Below are positions 10,146 to 23,384 of a DNA stretch of 64,000 bases, piece by piece. The stretch is from Neckera pumila. Its lineage: Eukaryota; Streptophyta; Bryopsida; Hypnales; Neckeraceae. Position 1 is the first letter of the stretch; every line of letters begins with the position of its first letter. The notes below the pieces were generated by a model that had not been told where the DNA came from, did no database searches, and saw nothing but the letters and a program-made list of their open reading frames with translations. The stretch lies in contig OZ018413.1 of the NCBI GenBank assembly GCA_963969595.1, forward strand, positions 1,800,501 to 1,864,500. The letters run 5' to 3'. The position numbers and the translations under genes are program-made.

Positions 10146-12988
10146 GACCCTCTTCGGGTTCCCAGTATAGCAATAACGTAATAGCTTGAGTTACCTCACC
10201 GCTAGGTTGAAATTAGGGTTTGACCCGCAACAGTTTGCGCATGATTTCTTTCGTGGCGGAGCCAGTGTACTTCTTCAGGCTTGAAATTGCTTCCCGAGTC
10301 CTTGTTCTCCGATCAGCTGTGAGAATTGCATTACAAGGAGAGTGAACTGCGGATTTTCTCATCAGAGTTTTGTACATTAGTATTATCGGTTGGTACAGTC
10401 CGTTCTTGCAAGGAGCTTGATGTTATCGTGGGTTTCAAACCTGGAGGAACGAATTTGTGATGGTACAGAATGTGGTTGTTCCAATCACAACAGTCAGAAG
10501 CTTTGCGGACTCCAAGAAGAAGTTGAACTACACTGATTTGTGCGGAGGGGGAAACTACGGTAGTATTGCGGACGAAATTAGTGTCAAGACGGGCAATATT
10601 TTATTTTTGTGGAAATTGGTACAATATAGTAATGCGATACATTAATACTGCGAAATTTTCTTATGAAATTTCAAGTTCAAGGTACCAGAAAATCACCGTT
10701 GGAAACAGAATGCACCAGTTGGAAGAATGTCACTCAAGGTTTTAGGGTTTGAGTAGACAACGGATGGAAAGAAGCTGCTGGGCCATAGGGGTACTAGATA
10801 GTGACGGTTGAAAGCATTCACATTAGAATGCATCGCATGCAACAAAATTTGAAATCCAATATCGAACAACAAGTGCATCAACCCTACTCTTGCCCTTCTA
10901 AAATTTGCGTTTAGAGTCTAGGTCAGGGTCGCATGCATGGTGAATTATAAGCAGATCAGGCCTTATTTGCATTCGAAGGAGCTCCTAAAACTTGAGCCCA
11001 TTTCCTAATTGAAGGCACCAAGATGCTTCTGTAATCATACATCTTCAATCTTTGACAAGCACATCTTGATTTCAAGAATTTCAAAAAAGAAGTTCCCACT
11101 AACAATAATATCGATGGCTTCCTGAAAGGTGCTCCCGGATTGACACTTGGGAGGCAAATCGAACTGACATGTTGCACAACATTCTCATGCAGTTTCATGC
11201 AGTTTGATTGAATCCAAATCATATCATGTTTTTTAATATGCAACTACTCTAACAGACCATGCACCTTCGGTTTCCGTCGAAAACGATTGGTACGAGTTCA
11301 CCGGAAATGGAGGATCACGATTTTGCTCGGTGGGGTCGGTCCAATCAGTGGCCATGCAAATCCGGTTGCAGCATCAAATTCACTTCGGCGAATCTTGATG
11401 AAGTCAGAACCGTGTTGCATTGGAGCACCTTCCCCTCGATCAGAGAAGAGAATGGCAAGGACCACCAATCTAATGCAAGCCAGGACCACTGATGCATTCG
11501 TGGCTGCCAAGCGACGAATTCAACAAGAAGTTTCGCAAAAGCAGCATGCATCACGACTGAGAAAAAGACGTTGAATCTGCATGTTCGACCAGAAAATCGT
11601 ACGTATCAATAATATATTCTAGGGTTGTTTTCTAATACGTAACAACTATCAGTACAGTACCACGGTTGCAACCAAACCCACATGCTCCAGGGCAACATCT
11701 GACCTACCAAAAGGGCCTTCAGATCGTTGAATAGTCCAACTTCGAATTCAGCACGAATAAATGCGGGGTCATAGTTCAAATTGATGTAATATGATCTGAA
11801 GAGAACTGAATCCAATTGAAAGAATTAGGTTAAGTGCAGATTAAAGTTGATAAGCACGGATTGGCTGGGTAGATTACAAAACCCTACATGGATGTACAGA
11901 GAGCTTGCTGACCTCTACAGTAGGATTTCATCACAAATTGCTTGGTGAGACTACAGTATATTCTCTCTTTCCGAATGTAGCATTGTAGCCCCTCGCAATT
12001 CTGAGAACCGTGTCTCCCAAAAGCCCTTGCAGAAAATTCAAACTGCTTTGCCGAAATCGTCGTACTCTGGTACCCGCCAAGCATACTTACTTTGACGATG
12101 GATGCTTGAACATCAGCTTTGGGAGCATCGACATGCGAAGGAGCAGATATCGCAGCTGCGAAAGATTCTCTCTGACACTATTTTAAGAACAAGGAAAAGG
12201 TACGGAGGAATCGGAAGGAGCCTGGTGATGGCAGGTGTAGATTTGCGGTTTCTGCATGCATGCCGGAGTGGTTTGAGTGCTTTAAGCAGTCTGGTGCCCT
12301 TTGCTCTTCTCTTTGGCTGTTTTCCGACTTGGAGTGAGGAGGCCTCTTCTGCAGGGGTACTAGCAGGAGCTTGTGACTGTCAAAAGAGCTTCGTGTCGTG
12401 TAGTGAGTCACTGCCAAATCGCGCAACTTGTGGCCAATGTTCGCCGTCCTTCACCGCTCAGGTTGGGACTCTGTCGCCGCTCCCCTGCGACCTGTTTTGT
12501 CGCGTGCTTCTTCTTGTGCCACAGATTTGAGCAGAGTAGCAGACTGTGAACTCGAGATTGCCGGATGGCGAGCTTGAGTTGCAGCTGCATTTCGAAGAGG
12601 AGCTATCGCAACACGTGTCGACATAATTTTTCCTGTTTGATTGGAGAGGGGAGAGGGAAGTTTCATTTGACGCTGGAGTTTTGTTTTTGTAGGAACCATT
12701 GCAAATGGGTATGAAGCGCGTTTTCACTTCCGGAGATTACTCTTCACTTCGGCGGCATTGGGTTGTGCAGATTCAATTCAGGCACTCGCATTCCAGGGCC
12801 CAGGCGTGTAATTGAGAAAGGCTCGCCATGTTTAAGGATGACGAATTCACATGAGTGAGAGGTAGGGGTGTGCCAGGGGATTGCCTTGATGACCGCATCG
12901 TTGGAGTTCTAGTCTCATTGATTGAAGCTTTTGTTGAGGGTATTGTTTTCTGGAGAGGAGACTGTCGATTCGCATTCAATTTGGAGCT
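10146..12988. other. Intergenic region upstream of UVR8
   Basis: No established gene family was recognised. A 62-codon frame at 10457-10645 and a 142-codon frame at 12102-12530 are open, but I cannot assign them. The latter lies within 900 bp of the UVR8 start and could be leader sequence. GC content is higher here than in the right half of the window. The UVR8 promoter and 5' UTR must lie in the last part. Confidence 0.4.
12612..12617. promoter_or_regulatory. G-box CACGTG upstream of UVR8
   Basis: A perfect palindromic G-box (in aaCACGTGtc) sits 372 bp before the UVR8 start codon. G-boxes are bound by HY5-type bZIP factors, which act in UV-B signalling. That this one is functional is inference; it may also lie in the 5' UTR. 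Confidence 0.35.
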
Positions 12989-14715
12989 ATGGAGGAAACT
13001 TTGACGAATTTGGACAACCGTGGCAAAGCACTGAGTGCACAAGGCGAACAGCGCCGTGTTCTTACCATCTCTGCTGGCGCCAATCACTCGTTGGCTCTCC
13101 TTTGTAATGCCCCTGTTGCAACCCTCTCTGTGCACGTGCTCATGGCTGTTTAGAGAATGTCCATTTCAGTATTGTCATCCCTAGAAGCATAAATTAGGCC
13201 TAATGTGTTGGTTTCTTGCAGTAATGTTTTAGTAATTCACACAGGAGCGTAGTTTTATTTATTGTTTGACCAACGTTTGCAATGCTGTTCACTGATTTTG
13301 GTGGTATGAAACTTGACCATCTGATGCTACTCGAATTGGTCATTTTGAGAACCACGAATCCTTGGGAAAGTCTGACGATGGGGCTTGACGATACTCTGTG
13401 CAGCTGGCGGCAAGGTGTGCTCGTGGGGACGAGGGGAAGATGGGCAGCTAGGGCATGGGGATGCCAATGACCGCAACTTGCCGACTATTGTGAGTGCTCT
13501 GGATGATTGTGCAGTCTCCGCCATTTCGTGTGGTGCTGATCATACCACGGCAAGGTCTGATTCCACCAGGACAGTTTACAGCTGGGGATGGTGAGTTTGA
13601 TACCCCTGGACGGGATCAGAATGTGTGAATTTGCTTGATTTTCTCTTTTGATCTCTGTGAAGAATGTCTCAGTATTGGATACGATGTCGTTCTGTTCGGT
13701 CACAACAGAATAGCTTTAACCCGAAAGCAGGCTTGAAAAAAGAGTCTGTTAATTTGTTAGTTTGTCGGGGGAGTTCAACTGGTTAGTTTGTACTATAGAG
13801 GACCCAGAGGAGAATATGCAATAGCTTCGAAGTCCGATGCTTTGAAGGCATCTGCAGATGAGGATTTCCAATCTTGGCCTCAGAATACTCTTCGGAGATC
13901 CTTGTATATCGCAAACTCTACAGAAGGAAAAGGGTGCTTAGGGTTTGGTGTAGGTATAAGGTCGTTATTGCCGCTAAAAATTAGGGGTACCCTGGAGGTT
14001 GATCATATTGCCATTTGGTTTGTATGAATTACCTTAGGATTCTCTATACTTCAGATAGGATTTTGTCGCCTTCCATAGAACGCTGGGACTGCACAGCGGG
14101 GATCCTCTACTACTCCTGTCCCAGTTTAGACTTAGATAGCAAATCGTTACTTGGTCTAGCCCATGTTATTTTTCACAGATCTCCAGGAGAGAACGAGTGC
14201 CGCTCAGGAGACCCCACCCCCTGAAATGTATGCGTCTGGTACATTCTCTCTATGAACATACACGGGGCCTCCTGAGCAGCACTCCGGGATGTCTTATTTG
14301 TGAGAAACTATGTTTTTCTGTTCAGAAAAGAACATACGTCTTAAGGACACATATGTACAGCAAATAGAGAGTAAGTTTTAATCCTTCACCCTGACCTAAT
14401 AAGGCCGCGATGTACCCGTCCTATGACAATTATAGGCCAGGTGTCTTGGTTATGAGTCATGATTCTGCATTAACCATAGATCAGCTTTCCTGTTACCAGG
14501 GGAGACTTTGGACGACTTGGACATGGAAACTCGAGCGACTTGTTTTTGCCCCATTCCATCAGGGTTTTTCAAAGTCTTCAGATCAAGCAAATGGCTTGTG
14601 GTGACAGCCATTGTCTTGCCATCTCAACCGAGGGGGAAGTCTATAGGTATGCTAAGAAATCCCTGTTGGCAGATTTCCTCTTGCTAGTATCAAGACTTTT
14701 TGTCTTTTAGTGATT

Positions 14716-14765
<50 letters not shown>

Positions 14766-17700
14766 TTATTTTTTTTATTTTTTATTTTTTATTTTTTACA
14801 TTCATTAAATCTTGTTGCTTTGAGGCTGATGGTCGTGTTATGCAGTTGGGGCCGTAACCAGAACGGCCAACTCGGACTTGGTCACAATGAAGATTCACTC
14901 CGTCCTCAGAAGATTCCAACCTTTCAGGTACGCTCTTCGTGAATTTCTCGTTTTCTGCATGTACTCGAAGTGAAGCCACGAAAGGCAGAGGATATTATTT
15001 GTATTACTTTAAGCATTTTTACTGATGCTTAATGTGTGCTTTTATGGAGATTATTATAGAGCTTTGATTGATCACATTGTGTATATGAGCCGAATCTGTT
15101 GAGATCAAAATTTTAATATATGTAAGGATTTCTGATGCAACCCATGTCCATTCAAAGATCAGTGAAAATAGACATTTAGCCCAGTGATGCTTCCAATTCA
15201 CTTGCTAATAAGTCCAACCAATTGTATGAACAGATGTGTTGTTGTTGGTAACAAGGGTCTGGTTATGTGTATGTTATATTTAATTGGGATCAGATGGGCT
15301 TGTTTATGATTGTTCGAACACAGGGTGTAGGAGTAAAGATGGTGTCAGCTGGCGCAGAGCACACTGTTGCAATCACAGCCAGCGGCAAATTGTTTGGGTG
15401 GGGTTGGGGCCGCTATGGCAATCTTGGACTCGGCGACTGCAAAGACAGATCGGTTCCTGCTGAAGTCATCACTTTGAATGTATGCCCTCATTTCTGCACC
15501 ATGTATGCTTTTGAGGAAATTCCAGGTTCCTTAATACACTCACCCACCCACCCCCTCCCCCGAGGAAGCTTAGAAAATCTAGCTGCCTTGCAATTGGTAG
15601 GGTTTACTTTAAAACTACTTTAATGATTTTACTATTGACAAAGCTAATTTTTTCTAGAATGCTTCTGGGGATTTCTTACTACACTGGGGTTGAGGTTAAA
15701 ATCTGGCAAATTTTATGGATTACTTGTTCTGTACTAGTGTTACAACAGTGGTCTTTGGTGCAAGAGGTACATGTCGGTGCTAAGGGGATGCTCTTAAAGA
15801 TATACCATTATTTGTCTATCTATTTCTTTTTAGTATTTTAATGAATAGGGATCTCCTTGTGTTATGTTGTTATGTTTTCAATAAGATTCTTGACCCAAAG
15901 GGAGACTGCAGAGGGAGAATATGAAAATGGTGGCCTGTGGGTGGCGACATACTATTGTTGTTTCGGATGCTGGGAACATCTATTCATACGGGTGGAGCAA
16001 ATATGGGCAACTTGGGCATGGAACCTTTCAAGATCTTCTCATTCCACACCAAGTCCTAGCTCTGAATGATCGACGAATTGAAAGTGTATGTTACGTTACC
16101 CCTATGGAGGCACTTTACGAATGTGGATTGTTTAGGACGTTATATCCATAGACAATGAGGTTATACTCAATTTTTTTGACAATGAAGTTATTCCCTTATT
16201 GCCTGAACTAAGAACAGTAAAAACAGGAAGTTCGTTTTGAAAGCTCATTGTCAATTATAGGAACTTTCAAAATACACTTTTACTGTTCAAAAGTATAGGA
16301 GTGATTTTTCTTTCTATTGGTAATTCTTGCTAATTTCCTAGAAGTTTCTTAAATGATGTTATTTCAACTCCTACTGATATTGAAGTGACACTTTGACCAT
16401 TTATTGCTTAAAGGCTAAAGAGAAATTATTTTAGTAGTGTTGCATCTTTGACATGATAGTCATTGACTTCCCTTGAATTACTTAGATATCTGGCGGTTGG
16501 CGGCATTCGATGGCAATAGATGAGGAAGGGCGGCTTTATGCATGGGGATGGAACAAGGTGAGTTTCGGGACCGTATTGATATTTCTTTTTTTTGTCTTTT
16601 GTTGCTCCAGCCTCCCAATTTTATTTGTTGTCTTTACCCAAGGGAGGAGACTGAGCATGTTTTGAAAAAAAATTCTCATGAGAATTGCGATATATGTTAA
16701 AAATAATAGCAGCATGTCGGCGTTCATCAGGTTTTGTGTTTTCAAATAGTGAGGATTATACTAAGGACTATATTGAGGATATTAAGGATTGTACTGAGAA
16801 GTATAGTAAGGAACACATGGAAAAAGAATTGAAATTTTACACATCAATTTGGGGTAGACACTTACTTGACTACCTGGGGTTTTGTTGGAGCAATTTAATG
16901 TTTCCACTGTGATGATGAAATTGCATTGAGCTTCTCTGATAAGGCGATGTGCGGACTATTTACAGTTTCCCGGCCACATTTAAACTACTTTCAGCAACAG
17001 GGCAAACGTAGATAATAGGGTGAAGATAGTCTTGTGTAGCATGTATTTGCAGGCAGACGACTCATAGTATCTCATCGTAAACTGTCTGCAGTTTGGCCAA
17101 GTAGGATGTGGCAATACAGTTGATCAAAACATTCCAATGCTTGTCAGAGGTCTTTCTCACGAGGTATGTCTATCAAGCGCTGACCCTCATAACCTCCTTT
17201 TGCTTCCATTGGCACATGGCACTTCGCACTGATCGTCGGGATCTGCATAGAATTATTAAGCAAAGGAGCAGGTTCCTATAAGTAGAAGGCCTGCAATGGA
17301 ATATTCACAGCTATATTTTGAGTTGTCAGGCTCTTCTACTTCAGGAAAAAGTGAATTGGGGAAGACGCACTAATTGATGAACATCTAACCGGCTACTTTA
17401 CCCTTGTCAAGTGGGTGAATTACCTATGCTGCCTAAACTTCATAGATATCCGGGTTCAGTGCTTAATGATGTTATTTGATAGTCTTGATGTAGTCAAGAT
17501 GAGAGGGTTATGCCCGGACCCTCAACTGGTTATACTGAATTTATTCCTGCATTTGGTTCTAAAATTCTTTAAATCGGCAGCTTACTCTGCTAGTTGGTTG
17601 TAATTCTTGGCAACCAGAGAGTAGTGCAAGTGTCTTGTGGGTGGCGACATACATTGGCAACGACTCAGCGTGCAAATGTGTACAGTTGGGGTCGAGGGAC

Positions 17701-19464
17701 AAGTGGACAGCTTGGTCATGGAGATGCTGTGGATAGGTGCACATTCAATTTCTTCCGTATTTCATCGGGTTAATGATAGAATCAGAAAACACTAGGGGTT
17801 GTCAAAGTTTGCAATTTCAGCTTGTATGTTCCAAATTTGGCCCCACATGATTTTGAGACCCAGAATCTTGTATCAAAGTGCTAGCCTCTTGTAGAAATTT
17901 CTCCCAATTTGCCTCCGTTTTTGGAGCAAAAGTCTTGAACTCCGACACACCCACTACTTCACGCTCAACTGTTACAGATATTGATATCCTACTCTGTCCT
18001 TGCTTAACCAGCTCTCCTGCATAAGGGGAATCTCATCCTGGTTATATCTTAAACTCAGTATGGGAGTTCATTGCCTGCAGATTTATACCAAAGATGGTTG
18101 AGCTTCTAAGTGCAGATGGATTTGCGTGTCGACAAATTGCATCATCACGCTCCACAAGCTTGCCAGGTATTGCCTTGTATTCATTGTTGCGAATTTCAAA
18201 TATTGTGCCAAAATGCGACATTCAAGTCCTGAAAATTAGGACTATAGATGGGTTTTGAATTGCCCACTGAAACCTTAGAGCTTTAAATGCTAGGATGGAT
18301 ATAGATCTGAGAATTCGGACGAGGCGAGAGACCTTTCAAAACCTCAGAGCTTTGAAATCTTGGACGAGTACAGATCTGAGTACTCAGATGACTGTCTCAG
18401 ACTTCTCCAGTTTCAGATGGCTGTGTCTAACCAGCTCCGGTTCCTAGTTGAGAGCCTTTTTCCCAAATGCACCAATTTTCACTCTGCTCACAGTTGATTG
18501 CAATGGCTTGGACATGTGACGATGTACAGCTTCGTTCTTTGTTTCTCCTTCAGAGCGGTATGCAGTGGTTCCTGATGAAACATCAGCCATGCCTTCAAGA
18601 AGGTTGACCCCGGACTCTAATGTAAGACGTTCATCATTCTTCACCCTCTAGTTCACTGTACTTGCGACATATTTTGGATTTTCTAATCAAGAGAAAACTC
18701 AGTCCCTCTGAACGTACAATGAACATCGACGCTTCGCCCTGAGTACAAAAACTCATAATGCCAAGTCTGGTGCTCACTTTGCCACTGTCTCATTGGCTTG
18801 TCAAAAAGAGGATTCCAAATCATATTGTTTCTCTCATTCTAAGCCATTAGATCGACTCGAAAATAAATGTGGGTGTTCTTGATTCGGTAGAACGACTTTA
18901 CATTCTGCCCAATAATGCTCGAGTCTCCTGGCTGTCAACCGTCTTCTATTCCCTAATGGCCACTAACCCAAAATTGTTGCTCTAAAATCTTTGACTTTGG
19001 GTACATATTGATTAGGTAAATGAAGACCACCTAACCATCTATTCAAGGGTTGGTTTGGGTCATCTATCATTAAAACCTTTGAACCTTCATTTGCAGCGCC
19101 AAATAACTCATTACTCTTCAATGTTGTGGAACAGTTTTTATTTGCTAACTACAACACATAAGAAATTTGACCTGTCTAATAGTAAGAACTATGCTCAGCG
19201 CCAAAGTGGCAATTTTTGGGTGCTCAGACTGTGAGTCTCATCCACCTGGTTACTCACGTCTTGGCCATTTCATCATCCTCTAGAATGTGCCCTAAAGTGC
19301 TGTCCAATCAAGTGATTGGTTTATAGCAAACAATGTTGTCGAAAATGAATTAGTCCTGACATCGTGAAGAGCATTGCTTGCAGGTTGAATCATTTGTGGA
19401 GACGGAGACCGACAGCTTCAGCTCTGCAGGCGGCCTTGATGCCAGTGTCCCAGACACAGACTAG
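12989..19464 (+). CDS. UVR8: UV-B photoreceptor UVR8 (seven-bladed RCC1-type beta-propeller)
   Basis: There are twelve exons: 12989-13103, 13404-13590, 14500-14646, 14846-14927, 15324-15479, 15912-16085, 16486-16557, 17092-17163, 17618-17736, 18081-18166, 18554-18621 and 19384-19464. All junctions are GT-AG and all phases match, giving 452 aa (Arabidopsis UVR8: 440). RCC1 repeats start at VLTISAGANHSLALL and include SWGRGEDGQLGHGDA, YSWGWGDFGRLGHGN and GWGWGRYGNLGLGD. The GWRH motifs fall at residues 239-242, 291-294 and 343-346. Their Trp240, Trp292 and Trp344 match Arabidopsis W233, W285 and W337, the UV-B-sensing tryptophans. The C27 region is present as ERYAVVPDET, with the COP1-binding Val-Pro at 409-410. 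The C-terminus ends DASVPDTD and lacks the basic VKRVRI tail of Arabidopsis. By homology, the dimer monomerises under UV-B and binds COP1/SPA in the nucleus. No lesion is visible. Confidence 0.97.
14195..14284 (+). ncRNA. Foldback hairpin in UVR8 intron 2 (miRNA-like shape)
   Basis: Arms 14195-14215 and 14264-14284 pair at 19 of 21 positions, both mismatches being A-C. An inner helix TGTATG (14227-14232) with CATACA (14257-14262) continues the stem. It is transcribed as part of the intron. The geometry fits a small miRNA-type precursor or a tiny MITE; expression is unknown. Confidence 0.35.
14718..14798. repeat. (TA)n microsatellite followed by T-rich tract
   Basis: An uninterrupted TA run of about 44 bp in UVR8 intron 3 is followed by an ATTTTTT-type homopolymer-rich tract. 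It lies shortly before exon 4 (14846). Confidence 0.9.
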
Positions 19465-22442
19465 TGGCTTGCAAATTGGGACTTGAACATTGGATAACAT
19501 GAAGATCGAAGACCACCATATATGAAGACGACCGTCATGTCTTCATATCTGGTCTTCTTACATCAAGACAGCATTGTATCGGGAGGTCATCAACTAGGTG
19601 AACTTTTTCAAGTTCTATTGAACTATTTCAAGTCCACATGAACTATTTCAAGTCCTTATGATAACGCAAGTTTCCTTTTGAGAGTTCCCTTCCTGAATGG
19701 ATTTCGGCTTGTACTCATCCAACAAATCTGTACATGCCTCTCGAGTTGCAAGCAAGACCATCCCAGGCGGAACTTGGGTTAGCAAATCAATGGCTCTATT
19801 GCAAATTCTACATGTATGCCAAATCACCATGACTTGTGGGATAAGAGCATAATAGGCAGATGAGTATATTACATAATGTTGTGTAAAGATCAGTCACTTG
19901 ACTGTATCGAACCCATCAATTGTTAACATTTCAGCTGATTTGGTGCAGGTTAAAATTTTGCTGATTCCGTATTTTCTGATTGCCAAAAGAAGTCAGATTA
20001 TGGACTTCCCGGTTCTGCAAACTGCAGATTAGATTCAAAAGAGTAATACTCATCATGGCTGGTTGTAGGCATTGACGTGTGGACTTACCTTGTTCTCTCC
20101 ATGCTGATGAATGTATGTCGACATATGATGTCCCAAGGTAGGAGGTGCAGAAACTGCCCATTTAAGAGCCATTTAAGAGCATATTAGCTTGGATCTCTTC
20201 TATGTGGATCAAAGTGTTTTCTGAAAGAAGATGGAGAGAGACACATCCATTACAATTTGATTAGTAATTTTTAGACTTAAGTTGAATTAGATATGATTCT
20301 TTAAAGCTTGCAGTAGTAGGATGCTATTTAAGGCCATAGGTACTACCATTAACTGTCAAACATTTGTCCATCAATGGTGCAAATGGAATTCAAAAATGAA
20401 GGTGTGCAAACTTTAGGAAATATTTCACGATTTGTGTGGAAAGCGATGCGCCACTCTGAATGGCGTGTGTCCAGGGAGAAGAAGGCCTCACCTTGTTATC
20501 GAGTCTACACCGGCACCTTCAGAAAAAGATACAGAACTCCTGTTCCCAAAGATACACGATTAATGGGCTCTGAAATTTCCTTTTGATGCTTCCCGATGCA
20601 ACCTAAGCTGCATGTTCATGAGAACCACTACAGTACCCACTCCTCCTGCTTGCTCAGCCCTAATCCCAAGGCACCCTTTAAATCCCCGTCCTACAAGCTT
20701 AATGTGGCACAAATCATAACTTGAGGGCACTGTACGTCAAGTGTTTGACTCTGATTGCATTAAAACAAAATGGATATTTTATGACAGTGAAAATATAACT
20801 GGAGATGACTTAGCAACTACATGTAGTCATATTTTTGGAGGTCAAAATCTTAGGAAAAAATGATTGTCAGTCATATTTTGCCCTTGTACTTCACGGACGT
20901 ATAGTATATATCTGTTGGAAACGCCAAAGTACATCACAAGAAATAGCAGGGCATATGTTTGGAGAACACTAAATCAATTTTTATCAATCATACTTTTGGT
21001 TCAGTTATACTTTGCAGTCATATTTCTAAGGTAGGTGACATTTTTTCTTTTGGAGATAGCCTAAGGAAAATTTGAGTGGGGAATATGTTTGGAGAGTATC
21101 CAATTATGTTTTTGCCTCAATCATATTTTGTAATCATATTTTTTTGTTAGTCATATTCTGCAATTGCATTTTTTGGGTAATCATTTTTCTTCTTTGTGGA
21201 CTGCCCAAGAAAAAGTAGGCAATCTAAGATGGCCCTCTTATCATTAGAGAAAATTTCAGCCCATAGGAGGGTTGTTCCAAGTTGATAGGCCATGCTATTT
21301 CATGCATGGCCTGTCAACTTGGAAAGTGCCCTTGATGAGCAATCAGAGTGTATGAATGCTCGCCGGAGCAGTTAGATTTTGTAGAATTTTTTTTTTCTTA
21401 AGATTTTTTTAAGATTAAAAAAATATATTAATAATTAATTTTTTTATTAATTTTTTATTCGCAATTTTAGTTCCTACGCCACTATCACAGCAAAAACTGC
21501 TGCGTGGAAATAGGACAAAAAACAATTTTTTAGCCTCAAAAAATACGATTTCAGGGTCCTTTGGAGCAGCCTTTCGGAGGCTTGAAATTTTTTCTATAAT
21601 GTATTTTGGCCATACACACCATTCTTTTAGGTGTAGGTGTGATTTTATTTCATGCGTATTAAAAAAAGGTTATTTTTTTAGTATGTTGTGTCTATTACAG
21701 AATTGGCATCTAATTATTTGGGGTGGCACGTGTTATATTTTAATCAGTATATTTTAGAAAATTGTAGGATTTAGAAAGGAAGTAGAAAGGAATAAATTAG
21801 TTAACAACAGAAGACAATAAAAAAATTTGGAGGATTTAAGAGGAAATCAAAGACAAATAAAAAATACAAACAATCCATAGCACCATGGTAGGACCAAGCC
21901 TGAGAGTCTAGGCTTGAAAATCAAGCTTGCTTGGACCTACTATTGGAGCTTGTCGTGAGGTTGATTGATTGTGCTAATTGATTGTGATGGTTGATACAAA
22001 TTGAGAGCTAATTAGATTTGTTAATACAAAGTGAAATCCAATGCATTAAACTAGTGATGTAGATTGAAGGTTGTGGAGTTTAAAAAAAAAACTTTGAAAA
22101 AATCTAATCCCAAGAGGAAAAAAAGGAGTGTGAGAAAAATCCATACTCCAAGTGGCTATAGAGCAAGAAGAAGTGAGTGCAATTTTTGTTGAGAGTCTAA
22201 GTGTTTGAAGTATAGGTTCCAAGTGGCTACTTGAAGCTTTGGGCCCTGTTACTTCACTCATGGTTACTTTAGAAACAATGTGAGACCTACTATAGGGTAT
22301 ATTTTAAATCTTGTAGCTAATAATTTTAAAAAATATTCAAGCTACTATAGCATCACATTTTTAAGCGAGTTGTATTATAACTACTAAAGAATAGATTATA
22401 ATGATCTGTAGTACAAAATCTGTAAATCTACCCAAGGGTTAG
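19465..22442. other. Gene-free region downstream of UVR8
   Basis: About 3 kb with no recognisable gene. The first few hundred bases probably include the UVR8 3' UTR. The remainder becomes strongly AT-rich. A sharp hairpin at 21275-21324 is listed separately. A 70-codon open frame at 20374-20586 cannot be assigned. Confidence 0.5.
21275..21324. repeat. Near-perfect 21-bp hairpin
   Basis: The left arm 21275-21295 (TTCCAAGTTGATAGGCCATG then C) pairs along its whole length with 21304-21324 across an 8-base loop, with one T-G wobble. It lies in intergenic DNA with no gene nearby. Confidence 0.7.
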
Positions 22443-23384
22443 TTTACCCCCTAAAGGACCAAACACTATTTTTTGGCAACATAGCATTTTTGGGCAACTC
22501 ACTACAAATGGAAATTTTAATTTTTTTCTTTGAAATTTTCACACAAGATGTGCCCAAGGAGTAGCTTCACGGCCCAACAAATTTCATAACTTTTGACTTT
22601 ATGGGTAAAACGTTATTGCATGATATGTCATTTTCATTGCTCGGTGGGCAGCCCGGGCAGCTCAAAAAAATTCTTTAAAAAACACTTTTTTGAAAAAGTA
22701 AAACTTGAAATTGGTTTTACAGATTTATATATACTTAGAAAGCTTGGAATCATTCCATTTGGATTAACGAGTCAAAAGTTATGAGGATTCTTAGTTGGAG
22801 GGTAGTTATGGAATCTCAACTCTAAAATAAACTTTGAAGTCCTTTTTCTAACTCAATTTTCAATATTTTTGAATAAAACAAAAAACATTGGGTGTATATT
22901 GTTTATTACAACATTAAAACCGTTGGGATTGGCATTTTTCAATTCCATAACAATATTCTTGACAATTCAGTATTTTGAGTCATTCTCTACCTCTTCCTAC
23001 TTACTATTTTCTTCCTATATGTTGTACTATTCCAAATGATCTGAAAATTTTCAAGCATATAGCCAACTTGTCTTGAAGAATGAATCCAAAGAGTAACCAC
23101 CATTTTGGACATTTTTTCATACAAATGTGACCTTGTGAAGGGCAGCTGCCCGGATTTTTGCAGTGATTAAAAAAGGATTTTTGTCAATTCAAACGCTATT
23201 ATCTTGCAATCTACATGGTGGAAAATTCTGAAATTTTTTCCACATCTTCTTAAACCAGTGTACTACAAGATCCTACGGTTACATATGTTCAAAAAAAAAA
23301 ATTCTAAAATTTGGTATTTGTATTAGAAATGGCAGTTTTGGAGCGTTTTTGGTGAAGACATAGTCAAAAACCTTTAGGGGTTAA
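22443..23384 (+). mobile_element. TTAA element, subfamily A, copy 1 (942 bp)
   Basis: It begins TTTACCCCCTAAAGGACCAA and ends CTTTAGGGGTTAA. Internal landmarks shared with the other A copies are a GGGCAG box, AAAGTTATGAGGAT, TTGTACTATTCCAAATGATC, CTACAAGATCCTACGGTTAC and GAAATGGCAGTTTTGGAGCG. No ORF of note. It is an older copy with a damaged left end. Confidence 0.85.

Noticed and set aside
12102..12530. 142-codon frame upstream of UVR8 as a separate gene.
   Set aside because: It has no recognised domain and overlaps several equally open frames on the other strand. It may be leader or intergenic sequence, so it was kept only as a note.
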